From a virus: a DNA stretch of 42,451 bases. The DNA is taken from the IMG/VR virus record IMGVR_UViG_3300046512_000212, positions 1 to 42,451 of that record, one strand, 5' to 3'. The notes under the pieces are model-generated. The model did not search any database and was not told the origin of the DNA. It saw only the letters and a list, made by a program, of their open reading frames with translations. Each line of letters begins with the position of its first letter. Positions within the stretch are counted from its first letter, which is position 1. Below are positions 1 through 7,015 of this stretch, one piece after another. A program made the position numbers and the translations under genes.

Positions 1-239
1 GGCTGCACATCGGCTTCAGCGCCAAGAAGCTGGTCCTACGGGACTACGTCCACCGCGGGCGGTCCTACGCAGCTCCGACCCTGGAGATGGCCAAAGAGGA
101 TTTCCGCAAGCGGAAGCAGTTCCGAATCGACCGTCTCCAATCCCAGATCAACCGTGCCCAGCAGGAAATCGACATGCTGGGCGAAGGCCCGATGAGCCAA
201 GGAAAGCTCCGCTTCCTGAGCATCAACGGTCCATCCTGA
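1..239 (+). CDS. 3' end of an unknown protein gene (partial)
   Basis: An open frame enters from the left edge (first full codon at 3) and stops with TGA at 237-239, giving the last 78 residues of a protein. The visible part is basic and helical, with a heptad-like stretch after residue 30 (repeated Arg, Gln, Ile and Leu) that could be a short coiled coil. I do not recognise the family. Its stop codon lies inside the word CATCCTGAA, which recurs upstream of other transcription units here, so the gene probably closes the preceding unit. The frame has no internal stops and normal codon use for the phage, so coding is likely; function is unknown. Confidence 0.6.
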   Translation, partial: LHIGFSAKKLVLRDYVHRGRSYAAPTLEMAKEDFRKRKQFRIDRLQSQINRAQQEIDMLGEGPMSQGKLRFLSINGPS

Positions 240-240
240 A
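232..240 (+). promoter_or_regulatory. CATCCTGAA leader motif, copy 1
   Basis: Exact copy of the 9-base word found upstream of several transcription units. It overlaps the stop of the partial gene and is followed at once by a purine-rich stretch (239-245) that could serve as a ribosome binding site for the short leader frame at 251. Role inferred only from recurrence. Confidence 0.5.
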
Positions 241-250
241 AGAAGCCCCC

Positions 251-280
251 ATGGCCCTTGCTCACAACGGCGCCGGCTGA
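251..280 (+). CDS. possible 9-codon leader peptide
   Basis: ATG at 251 sits five bases after a purine-rich stretch (AAAGAAG, 239-245). The frame reads nine codons (MALAHNGAG) and ends with TGA at 278-280, overlapping the ATG of the next gene as TGATG. This arrangement is typical of translational coupling, where a terminating ribosome restarts at the overlapping ATG. The downstream gene lacks a good ribosome binding site of its own, which fits. It could also be chance. Confidence 0.35.
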   Translation: MALAHNGAG

Positions 281-768
281 TGGCCGGCGTTTCCATCTGG
301 CGGATGCCCCGAACCGAGCAGGTCTACACCTTCAAAAACGACGCTACCGGTGAAGTTCACCATTTCGCCGTTGACCTGATGAACGCCTACCTACGGGCCA
401 GCGGCCTCAAGCCTGAGCCCGTCATCATCCACCAGGCCATGGTGGACCACCTGCTCCGACGGGGTGGCTGGGAGCTAGAGCACCTGGAAAGCCTACCCGA
501 GGCTGCCCTGGAGTCTCCTTGCACGCTGATCGTGTACGGCGACGGCACCCACATCCTGGCCGACGGCGTGCATCGCCTACTCAGACATACCTTGGCCAAC
601 CACGAGACCTTCCCGGCCTACTTGGTTCCCGAACGGATATGGAGACGCTTTCTGATCGTTGATTTCCCAACAGATTTCATCGACTGGGAGGACTTTTTCA
701 CTAACGGGACCAGAAATGAAGGTGTCGCCATAGACGCGAACAAGCACACGCGACGGGTGAAACTGTAG
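280..768 (+). CDS. ParB/Srx-fold-like protein, function unknown
   Basis: 162 residues. Around residues 85-110 the protein has the pattern DGTHILADGVHRL followed by a short helix and FPAYLVPE. This resembles the 'DGxHR' signature and following strand of ParB N-terminal/sulfiredoxin-like domains, which bind or hydrolyse nucleotides. The rest (a 'V.IHQAMVDHLLRRGGWELEHL' type helix region before it) is not recognised. The start at 280 is favoured because it overlaps a 9-codon leader frame as TGATG; ATG 304 is the alternative. The gene is followed by a long gene-free stretch. Family assignment is tentative and the biochemical role is unknown. Confidence 0.6.
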   Translation: MAGVSIWRMPRTEQVYTFKNDATGEVHHFAVDLMNAYLRASGLKPEPVIIHQAMVDHLLRRGGWELEHLESLPEAALESPCTLIVYGDGTHILADGVHRLLRHTLANHETFPAYLVPERIWRRFLIVDFPTDFIDWEDFFTNGTRNEGVAIDANKHTRRVKL

Positions 769-1340
769 AGAACCCGACATTTGTTGTAGGAACCGAGGCG
801 CATCCTGTGGTTTATCCACTCCAGAGGACATCACAGGATCCGCTGACGGCCCCGGCCGGCCAGCGCCTAGTAGGCGAAACCCGTATCGGGGTTGCAGGTG
901 GTACTACCTTGATCGATCAGCCTGGGTGGGTTGGGAGGTGCAAGGGTCATCACTACCAGTGGGGACGGCGCAGAACGTCCCGCGACTGGTAAACCTCTCC
1001 CCATTGCCTTAGGGCTAAGTCTTCCACCACGAGTACGTGAGATAGGAACGGTTTTCGGCTGTTGTGGGTCCTGCCGGCACCGTAGATAACCCTCTGAGTT
1101 GGCCCTAGCTCACGAAATTAGAGGCTTGTCTTCCGGGACCAGTAAAACCGGCCGGGTGGAGCGCCTTGCTCCACCCACACCCCATTCCCGCAGCGGCGGA
1201 CGGCGTGACCTTCCAGGGATGAGTTCCCGACAGCTGCCTTTCCGCGGCTCTAGGGGGCGAGCTAAGCCCAAACACTCACGACCTCGGTTGGCGGAGCCGG
1301 ACAAAACCGCCCAGACCATCTTTTTTGGGCCTTAGCCCGC
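769..1340 (+). ncRNA. candidate large structured non-coding RNA
   Basis: No convincing gene lies between 769 and 1443, but the sequence is full of nested complementary segments. Examples: 802-809 with 832-839 (8 bp, flanked by GCG/CGC); 864-868 with 872-876; 880-883 with 887-890; 955-960 with 985-990 enclosing 962-967 with 976-981; 933-939 with 993-1001 around that helix; 1028-1031 with 1036-1039; 1048-1052 with 1079-1083 enclosing 1056-1059 with 1073-1076; 1154-1162 with 1168-1176 (9 bp, 5-base loop); 1196-1200 with 1241-1245; 1216-1219 with 1225-1228; 1290-1294 with 1307-1311; 1262-1270 with 1326-1335. A T-run (1321-1326) suggests a plus-strand transcript. I see no RNase P, tmRNA, group II domain V or known riboswitch core. 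Large phage-associated RNAs such as GOLLD or ROOL are comparable in size, but I cannot assign a family. Confidence 0.6.
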
Positions 1341-1345
1341 AAAAG

Positions 1346-1392
1346 AGCTTGGCTATACCCACAAGATAGAACTATATCGTGGGTATAAAGCT
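1346..1392. promoter_or_regulatory. AT-rich inverted repeat upstream of the rII genes
   Basis: TATACCCAC (1354-1362) is exactly complementary to GTGGGTATA (1379-1387). AGCTT (1346-1350) and AAGCT (1388-1392) extend the stem, with a 3-base bulge on the left. The loop is AT-rich, unlike the surrounding GC-rich DNA. No T-tract follows, so an operator, a middle-promoter element or a leader hairpin is more likely than a terminator. A sigma70-like reading is possible (TTGGCT at 1349, an 18-base spacer, then TATATC at 1373). A second small hairpin, GGTCT/AGACC (1395-1399 with 1404-1408), follows. Confidence 0.5.
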
Positions 1393-1409
1393 AGGGTCTC
1401 AAAAGACCT

Positions 1410-1418
1410 CATCCTGAA
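1410..1418 (+). promoter_or_regulatory. CATCCTGAA leader motif, copy 2
   Basis: Exact copy of the recurring word, 25 bases before the GTG start of the rIIA-like gene and directly after the small hairpin at 1395-1408. It is probably close to the start of the rII transcript. Confidence 0.5.
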
Positions 1419-1443
1419 CGATAACAATAATGGAGAGAACGAG

Positions 1444-3906
1444 GTGCAAGTCGCCCACGTTCAAGACCACATCACCCATGCGGTGATGGGGGCCAATAGT
1501 GCTGTGTCTTTCGGCATCTCTGAAAGCGCCGAGTTCTTCAACATCCTGAGCAACTCCCTATACTCCGACAAGCCTTTGGCGGTCGCTCGTGAGATCCTCT
1601 GCAACGCCTGGGACGCTCACCTGATCTCCGGCCGAACCGACACCCCCATCGAGATCACCCTCAACGGCAAGGAACTGGTGATCCGCGACCGAGGCGCCGG
1701 CATCCACAAGGCGCTGATGCACAGCGTCTACTGCGTCTACGGCGCCTCGACCAAGGTCGAAAGCGACGTCGAAACCGGCGGCTTCGGCTTGGGCTGCAAG
1801 GTGCCCTTCGCCTACGTCGAGCACTTCGAGGTGACCAACCACAACGAAGGCATGAAGACCATCTACCGGATCTCTAAGACCTCCGGCGAGACGGGCGGAA
1901 AGCCTGGCCTGATGGAGATCCTGTCGGTTCCTACCGACGAGACCGGCATCGAAGTCCGCATCGAGCTGAAGAGCCCACAAGACACCAGCAAGTTCAGCGA
2001 AGCCATTTGCCGTGTCGTGGCCGGCGGCGAGATGAACGCCCTGATGAACGGCAACAAGCTCGCCACCCTCCCCTTCTCGGAAGCCAAGGAAGGCTACCTG
2101 ATCACCAACCAGACGGTTGGGACCAACACGGGCCACAAGATCTTCGTCCGCTACGGCGCCGTGATCTACCCGATCGAGAGCCACGAGGACTACCGGCCGG
2201 CCTACAACACGGCCACCCAACTCCTCACCTCCCTGGCCAACGCCGGCTATGGCTGGAAACTGGTTCTACAGGCCAAGGCCAAGACGGTCTCGATCACTCC
2301 CAGCCGGGAGTCGCTCTCGATGACCGATCGAACCATCGAGACCCTGGGCAAGCTCCTGAAGGACTTCAACGACATCCGGGGCCGGCGCCAGGTCGACGAG
2401 ACGCGAAAGATCAACGTCGAACGTGTTCAGCAAACCTTCCTGGATATGAAGCCAGGCAAGGTTCTCGACACCACCAACCGCATCATCGGCCTGACTGAGT
2501 ACAGCCTGGTGTCGCACACGGTGATGACCGACTTTTCGGTGGTCGCCCTTTCCCTGGCGGCCAAGTCCTACCCCTCGTTTCCGGGCTTCCGGCAGCAGGA
2601 CATCGAGCTGCGTCTCCGCTCGCTGATCGCCTCCAACTACGGCAACCGCGGCAAGATCCAGACCTTCCTCTCCGAGTATCAAACGGAGAAGAAGCTCAAC
2701 AAGTACAAGTCCACCTGGTTCATGCGTCGCTTGGTCAGCCCTTTGCTGACCGACATGAAGGATAATCCCGACGTCAGTGCCGACAGACTGCTGGTCTACG
2801 GGCACAACTACGGTGATCGTCAGGAGCGGATCTCATACTCCGCGAACCAGTTCCACCCTGCAAAGAGCTTCAGCAAAGGGACGCTTGAGCAATACCTGCC
2901 GTTCCTTCGCAACCTGGTCATCCTCTCGAACAACCGAGCGGACGTCACGGAGCGAGCTCAGCACTTCCCGCAGATGAAGCACTGGTTCGGCGATCCGTCC
3001 GACAGCCTAGTCTATATCGTCCACCGATCGGACGCAAAGATCGCCGCTGCTCGGGCCTTCTTCGCCAAGCACGGCTTCACCGTCGTCGACCTCACCAGGC
3101 GTTACAAGGGTGAGCCGGCGCCGATCGTTGTCGACAGGGAGCCTCGGGAATTCAAGGCCCGAAAGAGCGGCCTGCCTCTGCTCTCCAGCATCCTGCCGGA
3201 GGGCAAGAAGCTGATCTCCACCGACAAAGCCAAGGCGGAAGACGTCCCTCGGATCGAAAAGCCGGAGTTCGTCGTCAAGATCGGCTCCAGGCTCGACACC
3301 CACGTCTTCGAGGATCTGAACAGGGAGACCTGCGAGGACATCGTGAGGCTGTTCGGTTCGAGAGGCGGCATCGCCGTCAATCAGGCCCAGGTCGACAAGT
3401 TCGTCTCTGCCGGCGCCAAACCCATGCTGGGCTGGGTGTTCGACAGAGTGATCGAGTGGCTCAAGGCCAGCAAGACGATCGAGAGCTACCTGTCTGTCGA
3501 CTTCGACCGACTGGAGAACCTGGGTGGCTATCCCCTCAGCTACGACGACAAGGAGATCGTCAAACTGATCCAAAGTGATGACGTGTTGAAGACCTACTAT
3601 GGCCTCGACACGCCTACATCGACCGAAGACGGGGCTTATCTCCGCCTGTTCAACAATCTCGCAAGCATGAGCACCTTCAGGTGGTCAAAGAAAGACGAGA
3701 TCGAAGAAGTAAGGAAGCTGCTGAAGAGCTTCCCTGTGGGCGACAGCGTAAAGGAACTGGCTACTTCAGTCAGGTCCAGTCCGTTCACCAGTTCCATCGA
3801 CGCTGCGTCACTTGGGAAGATATTCAAGGACTCCAGCATCTCCCCCAACATCAACATGCGTAAAGCCAAGGCCAGGGATCTCCTGATCTTCGCTATCGCG
3901 GGATAA
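1444..3906 (+). CDS. rIIA: rIIA-like GHKL ATPase
   Basis: 820 residues, GTG start with GGAGAG at 1432-1437. The N-terminal 200 residues carry a GHKL (Bergerat) ATP-binding fold: the N-box with E50, N54 and D57 (REILCNAWDAH), the DxGxG motif at D82-G86, and the glycine lid GGFGLG at 112-117. This pattern, together with an rIIB partner four bases downstream, matches phage rIIA-like proteins; T4 rIIA/rIIB act at the membrane and affect superinfection and phage-exclusion phenotypes. N4-like phages carry an rIIA/rIIB pair in the middle region. The C-terminal 500 residues show no motif I recognise. A GTG start, the AT-rich inverted repeat and the CATCCTGAA motif upstream suggest it heads a transcription unit. 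Confidence 0.85.
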   Translation: MQVAHVQDHITHAVMGANSAVSFGISESAEFFNILSNSLYSDKPLAVAREILCNAWDAHLISGRTDTPIEITLNGKELVIRDRGAGIHKALMHSVYCVYGASTKVESDVETGGFGLGCKVPFAYVEHFEVTNHNEGMKTIYRISKTSGETGGKPGLMEILSVPTDETGIEVRIELKSPQDTSKFSEAICRVVAGGEMNALMNGNKLATLPFSEAKEGYLITNQTVGTNTGHKIFVRYGAVIYPIESHEDYRPAYNTATQLLTSLANAGYGWKLVLQAKAKTVSITPSRESLSMTDRTIETLGKLLKDFNDIRGRRQVDETRKINVERVQQTFLDMKPGKVLDTTNRIIGLTEYSLVSHTVMTDFSVVALSLAAKSYPSFPGFRQQDIELRLRSLIASNYGNRGKIQTFLSEYQTEKKLNKYKSTWFMRRLVSPLLTDMKDNPDVSADRLLVYGHNYGDRQERISYSANQFHPAKSFSKGTLEQYLPFLRNLVILSNNRADVTERAQHFPQMKHWFGDPSDSLVYIVHRSDAKIAAARAFFAKHGFTVVDLTRRYKGEPAPIVVDREPREFKARKSGLPLLSSILPEGKKLISTDKAKAEDVPRIEKPEFVVKIGSRLDTHVFEDLNRETCEDIVRLFGSRGGIAVNQAQVDKFVSAGAKPMLGWVFDRVIEWLKASKTIESYLSVDFDRLENLGGYPLSYDDKEIVKLIQSDDVLKTYYGLDTPTSTEDGAYLRLFNNLASMSTFRWSKKDEIEEVRKLLKSFPVGDSVKELATSVRSSPFTSSIDAASLGKIFKDSSISPNINMRKAKARDLLIFAIAG

Positions 3907-3910
3907 CATC

Positions 3911-6067
3911 ATGACGGGTAAAATCGAGATCCTCGGCGCTGTGGTCGATACGCAGCAGCTGATCCTCTATAAGGCCGACGGAACCAAGATCTACATCCCC
4001 CAAGGGGATCCTCGGATCCGCGGCATCATCGATCAGATCATGCCGATCCTGAACGCCGGCGGCGTGGCCGAAATCAGCCTGGAACCGGCGAACGAGTACG
4101 CGGCCTTCGAAAAGAAGACCAACGGCCTGGTGCGTCTGTTCCGGGTGGCCAAGAAGGCCATCGCTCACCTGGTTGGCTCCGACGCCGACCGGGAAGCTGT
4201 CGAACCCATGGCCATCGGCCAGGTCACCACGGCGCCCAAGAACAACGGGGTCAAGGCCGACACGATCGACGAGATCATGGCCAACGCCGTTCCCGTCTCC
4301 TCGGAAGACTTCAAGGAGTCGGAGACCAAGGAAGATCACACCATGGTCGCCGTGGTCGGCACCGGCAAGGAAGCCAAGCTGGTCCCGGGTGTAGAAGCCC
4401 TCAAGGGCCAGATGAGCCACGCCAACAAGCTGGGCTCGACCAAAGGCGTCGAAGCCCTGATCACCCGGCTGGGCAATGTCGCCCAGAATCGGGGCCACTC
4501 CGTCCAGGATGTGCTCCGGTTCCTGGAGAAGGGTGACCTTCCGGTCGCCGACGACGGCTCGATCATCGCGTACAAGATCCTGACCAGGAGCTCCTACAAC
4601 AAGGATCACAAGGCGGCCGAAGGCGTCTACTTCGACTGCCACACCCAGAAGATCCCCCAGAAGGTGGGCTCTTACGTCTGCGTAGCGGAAGAGCTGGTCG
4701 ACCGGAACCGCCGTAACGAATGCTCCAACGGCCTGCACATCGCTCGCCGGGGCTATCTGGGCAGCTTCTCCGGCGACGTCTGCGTTCTGACCAAGATCGC
4801 GCCGGAAGATGTGGTCACCGTTCCGCACAACGACCCCAACAAGGTCCGCGTCTGCGGCTACCACATCATCGGGCTGATCCCCGACGACGAGTTCCAAAAG
4901 CTGAAGCGGAACTTGCCGATGACCGACAGTTCCGAATGCCGGCGCCTCTTGGACTCGGCCATCACCGGCAAACACGTCGGCCGTCTGGAACAAGTCCAGG
5001 TCACCGAGCAGAAAGGCGGCGGCATCGTCATCACCACGGCGATGCCTGGCATCGGGATGGGCAAGAAGCCCCTGCCGAAGCCTTCGGAACCGGCCCTCGA
5101 AAAGAACATCGCCCCTCAAGCAGTGGCTCTCGACGACAAGACCGTGCCCGGCAACACCGCCGGGCCGAGCGTCTCGGTGGACCCCAAGGCCGTCAGCAAG
5201 CAGGTCCAGGACCAGAAGAGCCAGACCCAACCTTCCCGGGCTCAACTGGCTGCCGAACTGGTGGGCCGTATGGCGAATGGCGACCTGCCCAACAGCGAAC
5301 GCAAGAACGCTGCTGAAGCCCTGGTCGCCTTGAAGAAGAAGTCCAAGGTCAGCTACGGCGCCTTAGGTCTGACGCCGGCCCAGGTCACCACCATGGAGCA
5401 AACCCTGAAGGGCAACATCGCCCAGAAGGTCGAGCAGGTGGCCGTTCCGAAGCTGGTTCTCAAGCCGGCGCCGGAACCGGCTCCCTTCCCGAAGTCGACT
5501 GCCGCTCCTCTCAGCAGGGGCGAACAAGCGGCCTACCTGGTGAAGACCATGAACAGCAGCATCGCTGTCCATGCTCGGATCAACGCCGCCAAGCAGCTGG
5601 TGGAGCTGAAGAAGAAGTCGAAGGTCGGGTGGGCCGGTCTGAACGTCAGCACCAAGGACGCCAACACGGCCCTGGATCTGGCCTCTGACACCACCCCGCC
5701 GGCACCCCCTGAGCCTACGGTCCAGGCCGTGGCCAAGGCCATCCTGCAAGCACCCAAGAAGGTCTCCAAGCCGTCTTCGAAGAAGAAGGTGAAGCGGACC
5801 ACCCCGAAGCAGCCTGTGACCAAGGTTGTCGTCGTCAGCGCCACCTCTCTCCTGGCGCCGTCGGCTCAGCCCAAGGATGGTCCTCGTCAAGTGGAGGCCA
5901 AGCGCCTCTACGCGACCATGACCAACGCCGCCAACAAGGTGAGCGTCCGGAAGTCGTCGGCCAGCGAACTGCTGCGCCACAAGAAGTCGTCGAAGGTCAG
6001 CTGGACTGCCTTGGGTCTTTCCCAAGATATGTCTAAGCAGATCGAGGACCTTCTCACCTCGAAATAA
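3911..6067 (+). CDS. rIIB: rIIB-like protein with three C-terminal repeats
   Basis: 718 residues. Residues about 170-330 hold the rIIB core: a helix with LRFLEKGDLPVADDGSIIAYKIL, then a Cys/His-containing segment ending CSNGLHIARRGYLGSF. T4-type rIIB is far shorter (about 310 residues); the extension here is unusual. It consists of a Pro/Ala/Lys-rich tail with three copies of a module of about 50 residues (442-491, 535-584, 663-709). Each is helical and the first two end KKKSKV followed by an aromatic and a Leu-Gly/Leu-Asn turn; the third has KKSSKVSWTALGL. The linkers are low-complexity and basic (for example SKPSSKKKVKR). Starts four bases after rIIA, so the two are co-transcribed. The ribosome binding site is weak (GGGATAA), suggesting translational coupling. 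Confidence 0.85.
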   Translation: MTGKIEILGAVVDTQQLILYKADGTKIYIPQGDPRIRGIIDQIMPILNAGGVAEISLEPANEYAAFEKKTNGLVRLFRVAKKAIAHLVGSDADREAVEPMAIGQVTTAPKNNGVKADTIDEIMANAVPVSSEDFKESETKEDHTMVAVVGTGKEAKLVPGVEALKGQMSHANKLGSTKGVEALITRLGNVAQNRGHSVQDVLRFLEKGDLPVADDGSIIAYKILTRSSYNKDHKAAEGVYFDCHTQKIPQKVGSYVCVAEELVDRNRRNECSNGLHIARRGYLGSFSGDVCVLTKIAPEDVVTVPHNDPNKVRVCGYHIIGLIPDDEFQKLKRNLPMTDSSECRRLLDSAITGKHVGRLEQVQVTEQKGGGIVITTAMPGIGMGKKPLPKPSEPALEKNIAPQAVALDDKTVPGNTAGPSVSVDPKAVSKQVQDQKSQTQPSRAQLAAELVGRMANGDLPNSERKNAAEALVALKKKSKVSYGALGLTPAQVTTMEQTLKGNIAQKVEQVAVPKLVLKPAPEPAPFPKSTAAPLSRGEQAAYLVKTMNSSIAVHARINAAKQLVELKKKSKVGWAGLNVSTKDANTALDLASDTTPPAPPEPTVQAVAKAILQAPKKVSKPSSKKKVKRTTPKQPVTKVVVVSATSLLAPSAQPKDGPRQVEAKRLYATMTNAANKVSVRKSSASELLRHKKSSKVSWTALGLSQDMSKQIEDLLTSK

Positions 6068-6080
6068 GCACTAGGCAAAT

Positions 6081-6110
6081 CACCCCAAACTAAACTATTA
6101 GTTTGGGGTG
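6081..6110. terminator. perfect 13-bp hairpin after rIIB
   Basis: CACCCCAAACTAA (6081-6093), a 4-base loop (ACTA), then the exact complement (6098-6110). It sits 13 bases after the rIIB stop and 20 before the next start. There is no T-tract, so it may be a terminator of the hairpin-only kind seen elsewhere in this phage, or an operator for the helix-turn-helix gene that follows. Confidence 0.6.
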
Positions 6111-6130
6111 AACCTAATCCTGGTGTGACT

Positions 6131-6436
6131 ATGTCCAACGCAAACCGTCCTAACCGCAAAGCCTCCGACGCCGACATCGTTCGGCTTAATAGTCTGGGGC
6201 GCTCGCTGGGTACTGTCGCAAAGAAACTGGGGGTCCATCCGACCACCATCACGCTTCGCCTTCAGAACCTGGGCATCGAGCCGGCGGACACCCGAAGGAC
6301 CTTCATGGAAGGCATCCTCGACAGCCTTTCAGAGGCCCAAGAGGAGTGGCTGTCCAAGCAGTTGGGGCCGCATCTGTCCATCAAGGACTACGTGCAGAAC
6401 CTGCTGGTGAAGGACTACATCGTCCACAACTCGTAG
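6131..6436 (+). CDS. small helix-turn-helix protein
   Basis: 101 residues from ATG 6131 (GTG 6125 is possible, two codons earlier; neither has a strong ribosome binding site). Residues about 15-50 form a clear helix-turn-helix: LNSLGRSLGTVAKKLGVH then a recognition helix PTTITLRLQNLGI, as in resolvase-type or MarR-like small regulators. The C-terminal half is helical and acidic then basic, perhaps for dimerisation. The gene lies directly after a perfect 13-bp palindrome that could be its operator. A variant of the leader word (AATCCTGGT, 6114-6122) also precedes it. A transcription regulator is likely; the target is unknown. Confidence 0.65.
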   Translation: MSNANRPNRKASDADIVRLNSLGRSLGTVAKKLGVHPTTITLRLQNLGIEPADTRRTFMEGILDSLSEAQEEWLSKQLGPHLSIKDYVQNLLVKDYIVHNS

Positions 6437-6447
6437 AAAGACCCCGT

Positions 6448-6903
6448 ATGAATCTCGATACCTTGGCCAAGGCTTTGTCTTGGTTTCATAAAGCCGTGCC
6501 TGAACCGACCTCGCAGAACCTTCACACCCAACTCGGGTGCCACTTCGAAGAGGTCAACGAGATGGTGATGGCGATCACGACCAAGGACTTCGCCACTCAG
6601 ATCCACCTGGACTGCGCTAAGTCGGCACTTCACTCCCTGTCCGAGCATCTCAAGACCCATGATGGGGTCGTCGAGATCCTCCCGAAGGACCGTGAAGAGT
6701 ACCTCGACGCTCTCTGCGACCAGATCGTGACGGCGACGGGCTGCGCTCATATGTCGGATCTCGACATCCTGGGCGGCATGTTCGAGGTCAACGGCTCGAA
6801 CTTCTCCAAATTCGACGATGCCGGCGAGCCGATCTTCGACGGCAATCGCAAGGTCCGTAAGGGCGCCAACTACCGTAAGGCCGATCTCTCCGCCTACGTC
6901 TGA
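6448..6903 (+). CDS. MazG-like nucleoside triphosphate pyrophosphohydrolase
   Basis: 151 residues, ATG start at 6448 preceded by GAAAG directly at the stop of the previous gene. An upstream in-frame start would overlap that gene and is unlikely. The protein is all helical. It has the ExxE-type metal site (HFEEVNEM, E34/E35/E38) and a second acidic motif (REEYLDALCDQI, about 82-93) of all-alpha NTP pyrophosphatases. The tail motif SNFSKFDDAGEPIFDGNRKV then KGANYRKADL is typical of the phage MazG/HisE-like subgroup. Such enzymes hydrolyse (d)NTPs to monophosphates, shaping the nucleotide pool or removing modified nucleotides or alarmones. It sits among replication genes, which fits. Substrate is not predictable from sequence. 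Confidence 0.75.
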   Translation: MNLDTLAKALSWFHKAVPEPTSQNLHTQLGCHFEEVNEMVMAITTKDFATQIHLDCAKSALHSLSEHLKTHDGVVEILPKDREEYLDALCDQIVTATGCAHMSDLDILGGMFEVNGSNFSKFDDAGEPIFDGNRKVRKGANYRKADLSAYV

Positions 6904-6913
6904 CGACCCAAGT

Positions 6914-6990
6914 GCTCCCATAGCTCAACAGGATAGAGCACCGGCCTTCTAAGTCGGTTGTTCCAGGTTCGAGTCCTGGTGGGGGTGCCA
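6914..6990 (+). tRNA. tRNA-Arg (anticodon UCU)
   Basis: A complete 77-base cloverleaf. The acceptor stem GCTCCCA pairs with TGGGGGT (two G-T wobbles); discriminator G; CCA is encoded (6988-6990). D-arm GCTC/GAGC; anticodon stem CCGGC/GTCGG with loop CTTCTAA giving anticodon TCT; T-arm CCAGG-TTCGAGT-CCTGG. It reads AGA (and possibly AGG) arginine codons, which are often rare in GC-rich hosts; AGG does occur in several genes in this window. It lies 10 bases after the MazG-like gene. No other tRNA was found. Confidence 0.95.
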
Positions 6991-7015
6991 ACCCCTCAAT
7001 CACAGAAAGAAAACC

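Noticed and set aside
1099-1335. A 78-residue plus-strand open frame in the gene-free stretch
   Set aside because: Its Arg/Pro/Ser-rich composition, lack of ribosome binding site and overlap with strong RNA helices (1154-1176, 1196-1245, 1290-1311) make it a chance frame.
769-1340. RNase P RNA, tmRNA, group I or group II intron as identity of the structured region
   Set aside because: None of the conserved cores (RNase P GAGGAAAGTCC, tmRNA tRNA-like ends, group II domain V, group I P7) could be found, and no split gene flanks it.
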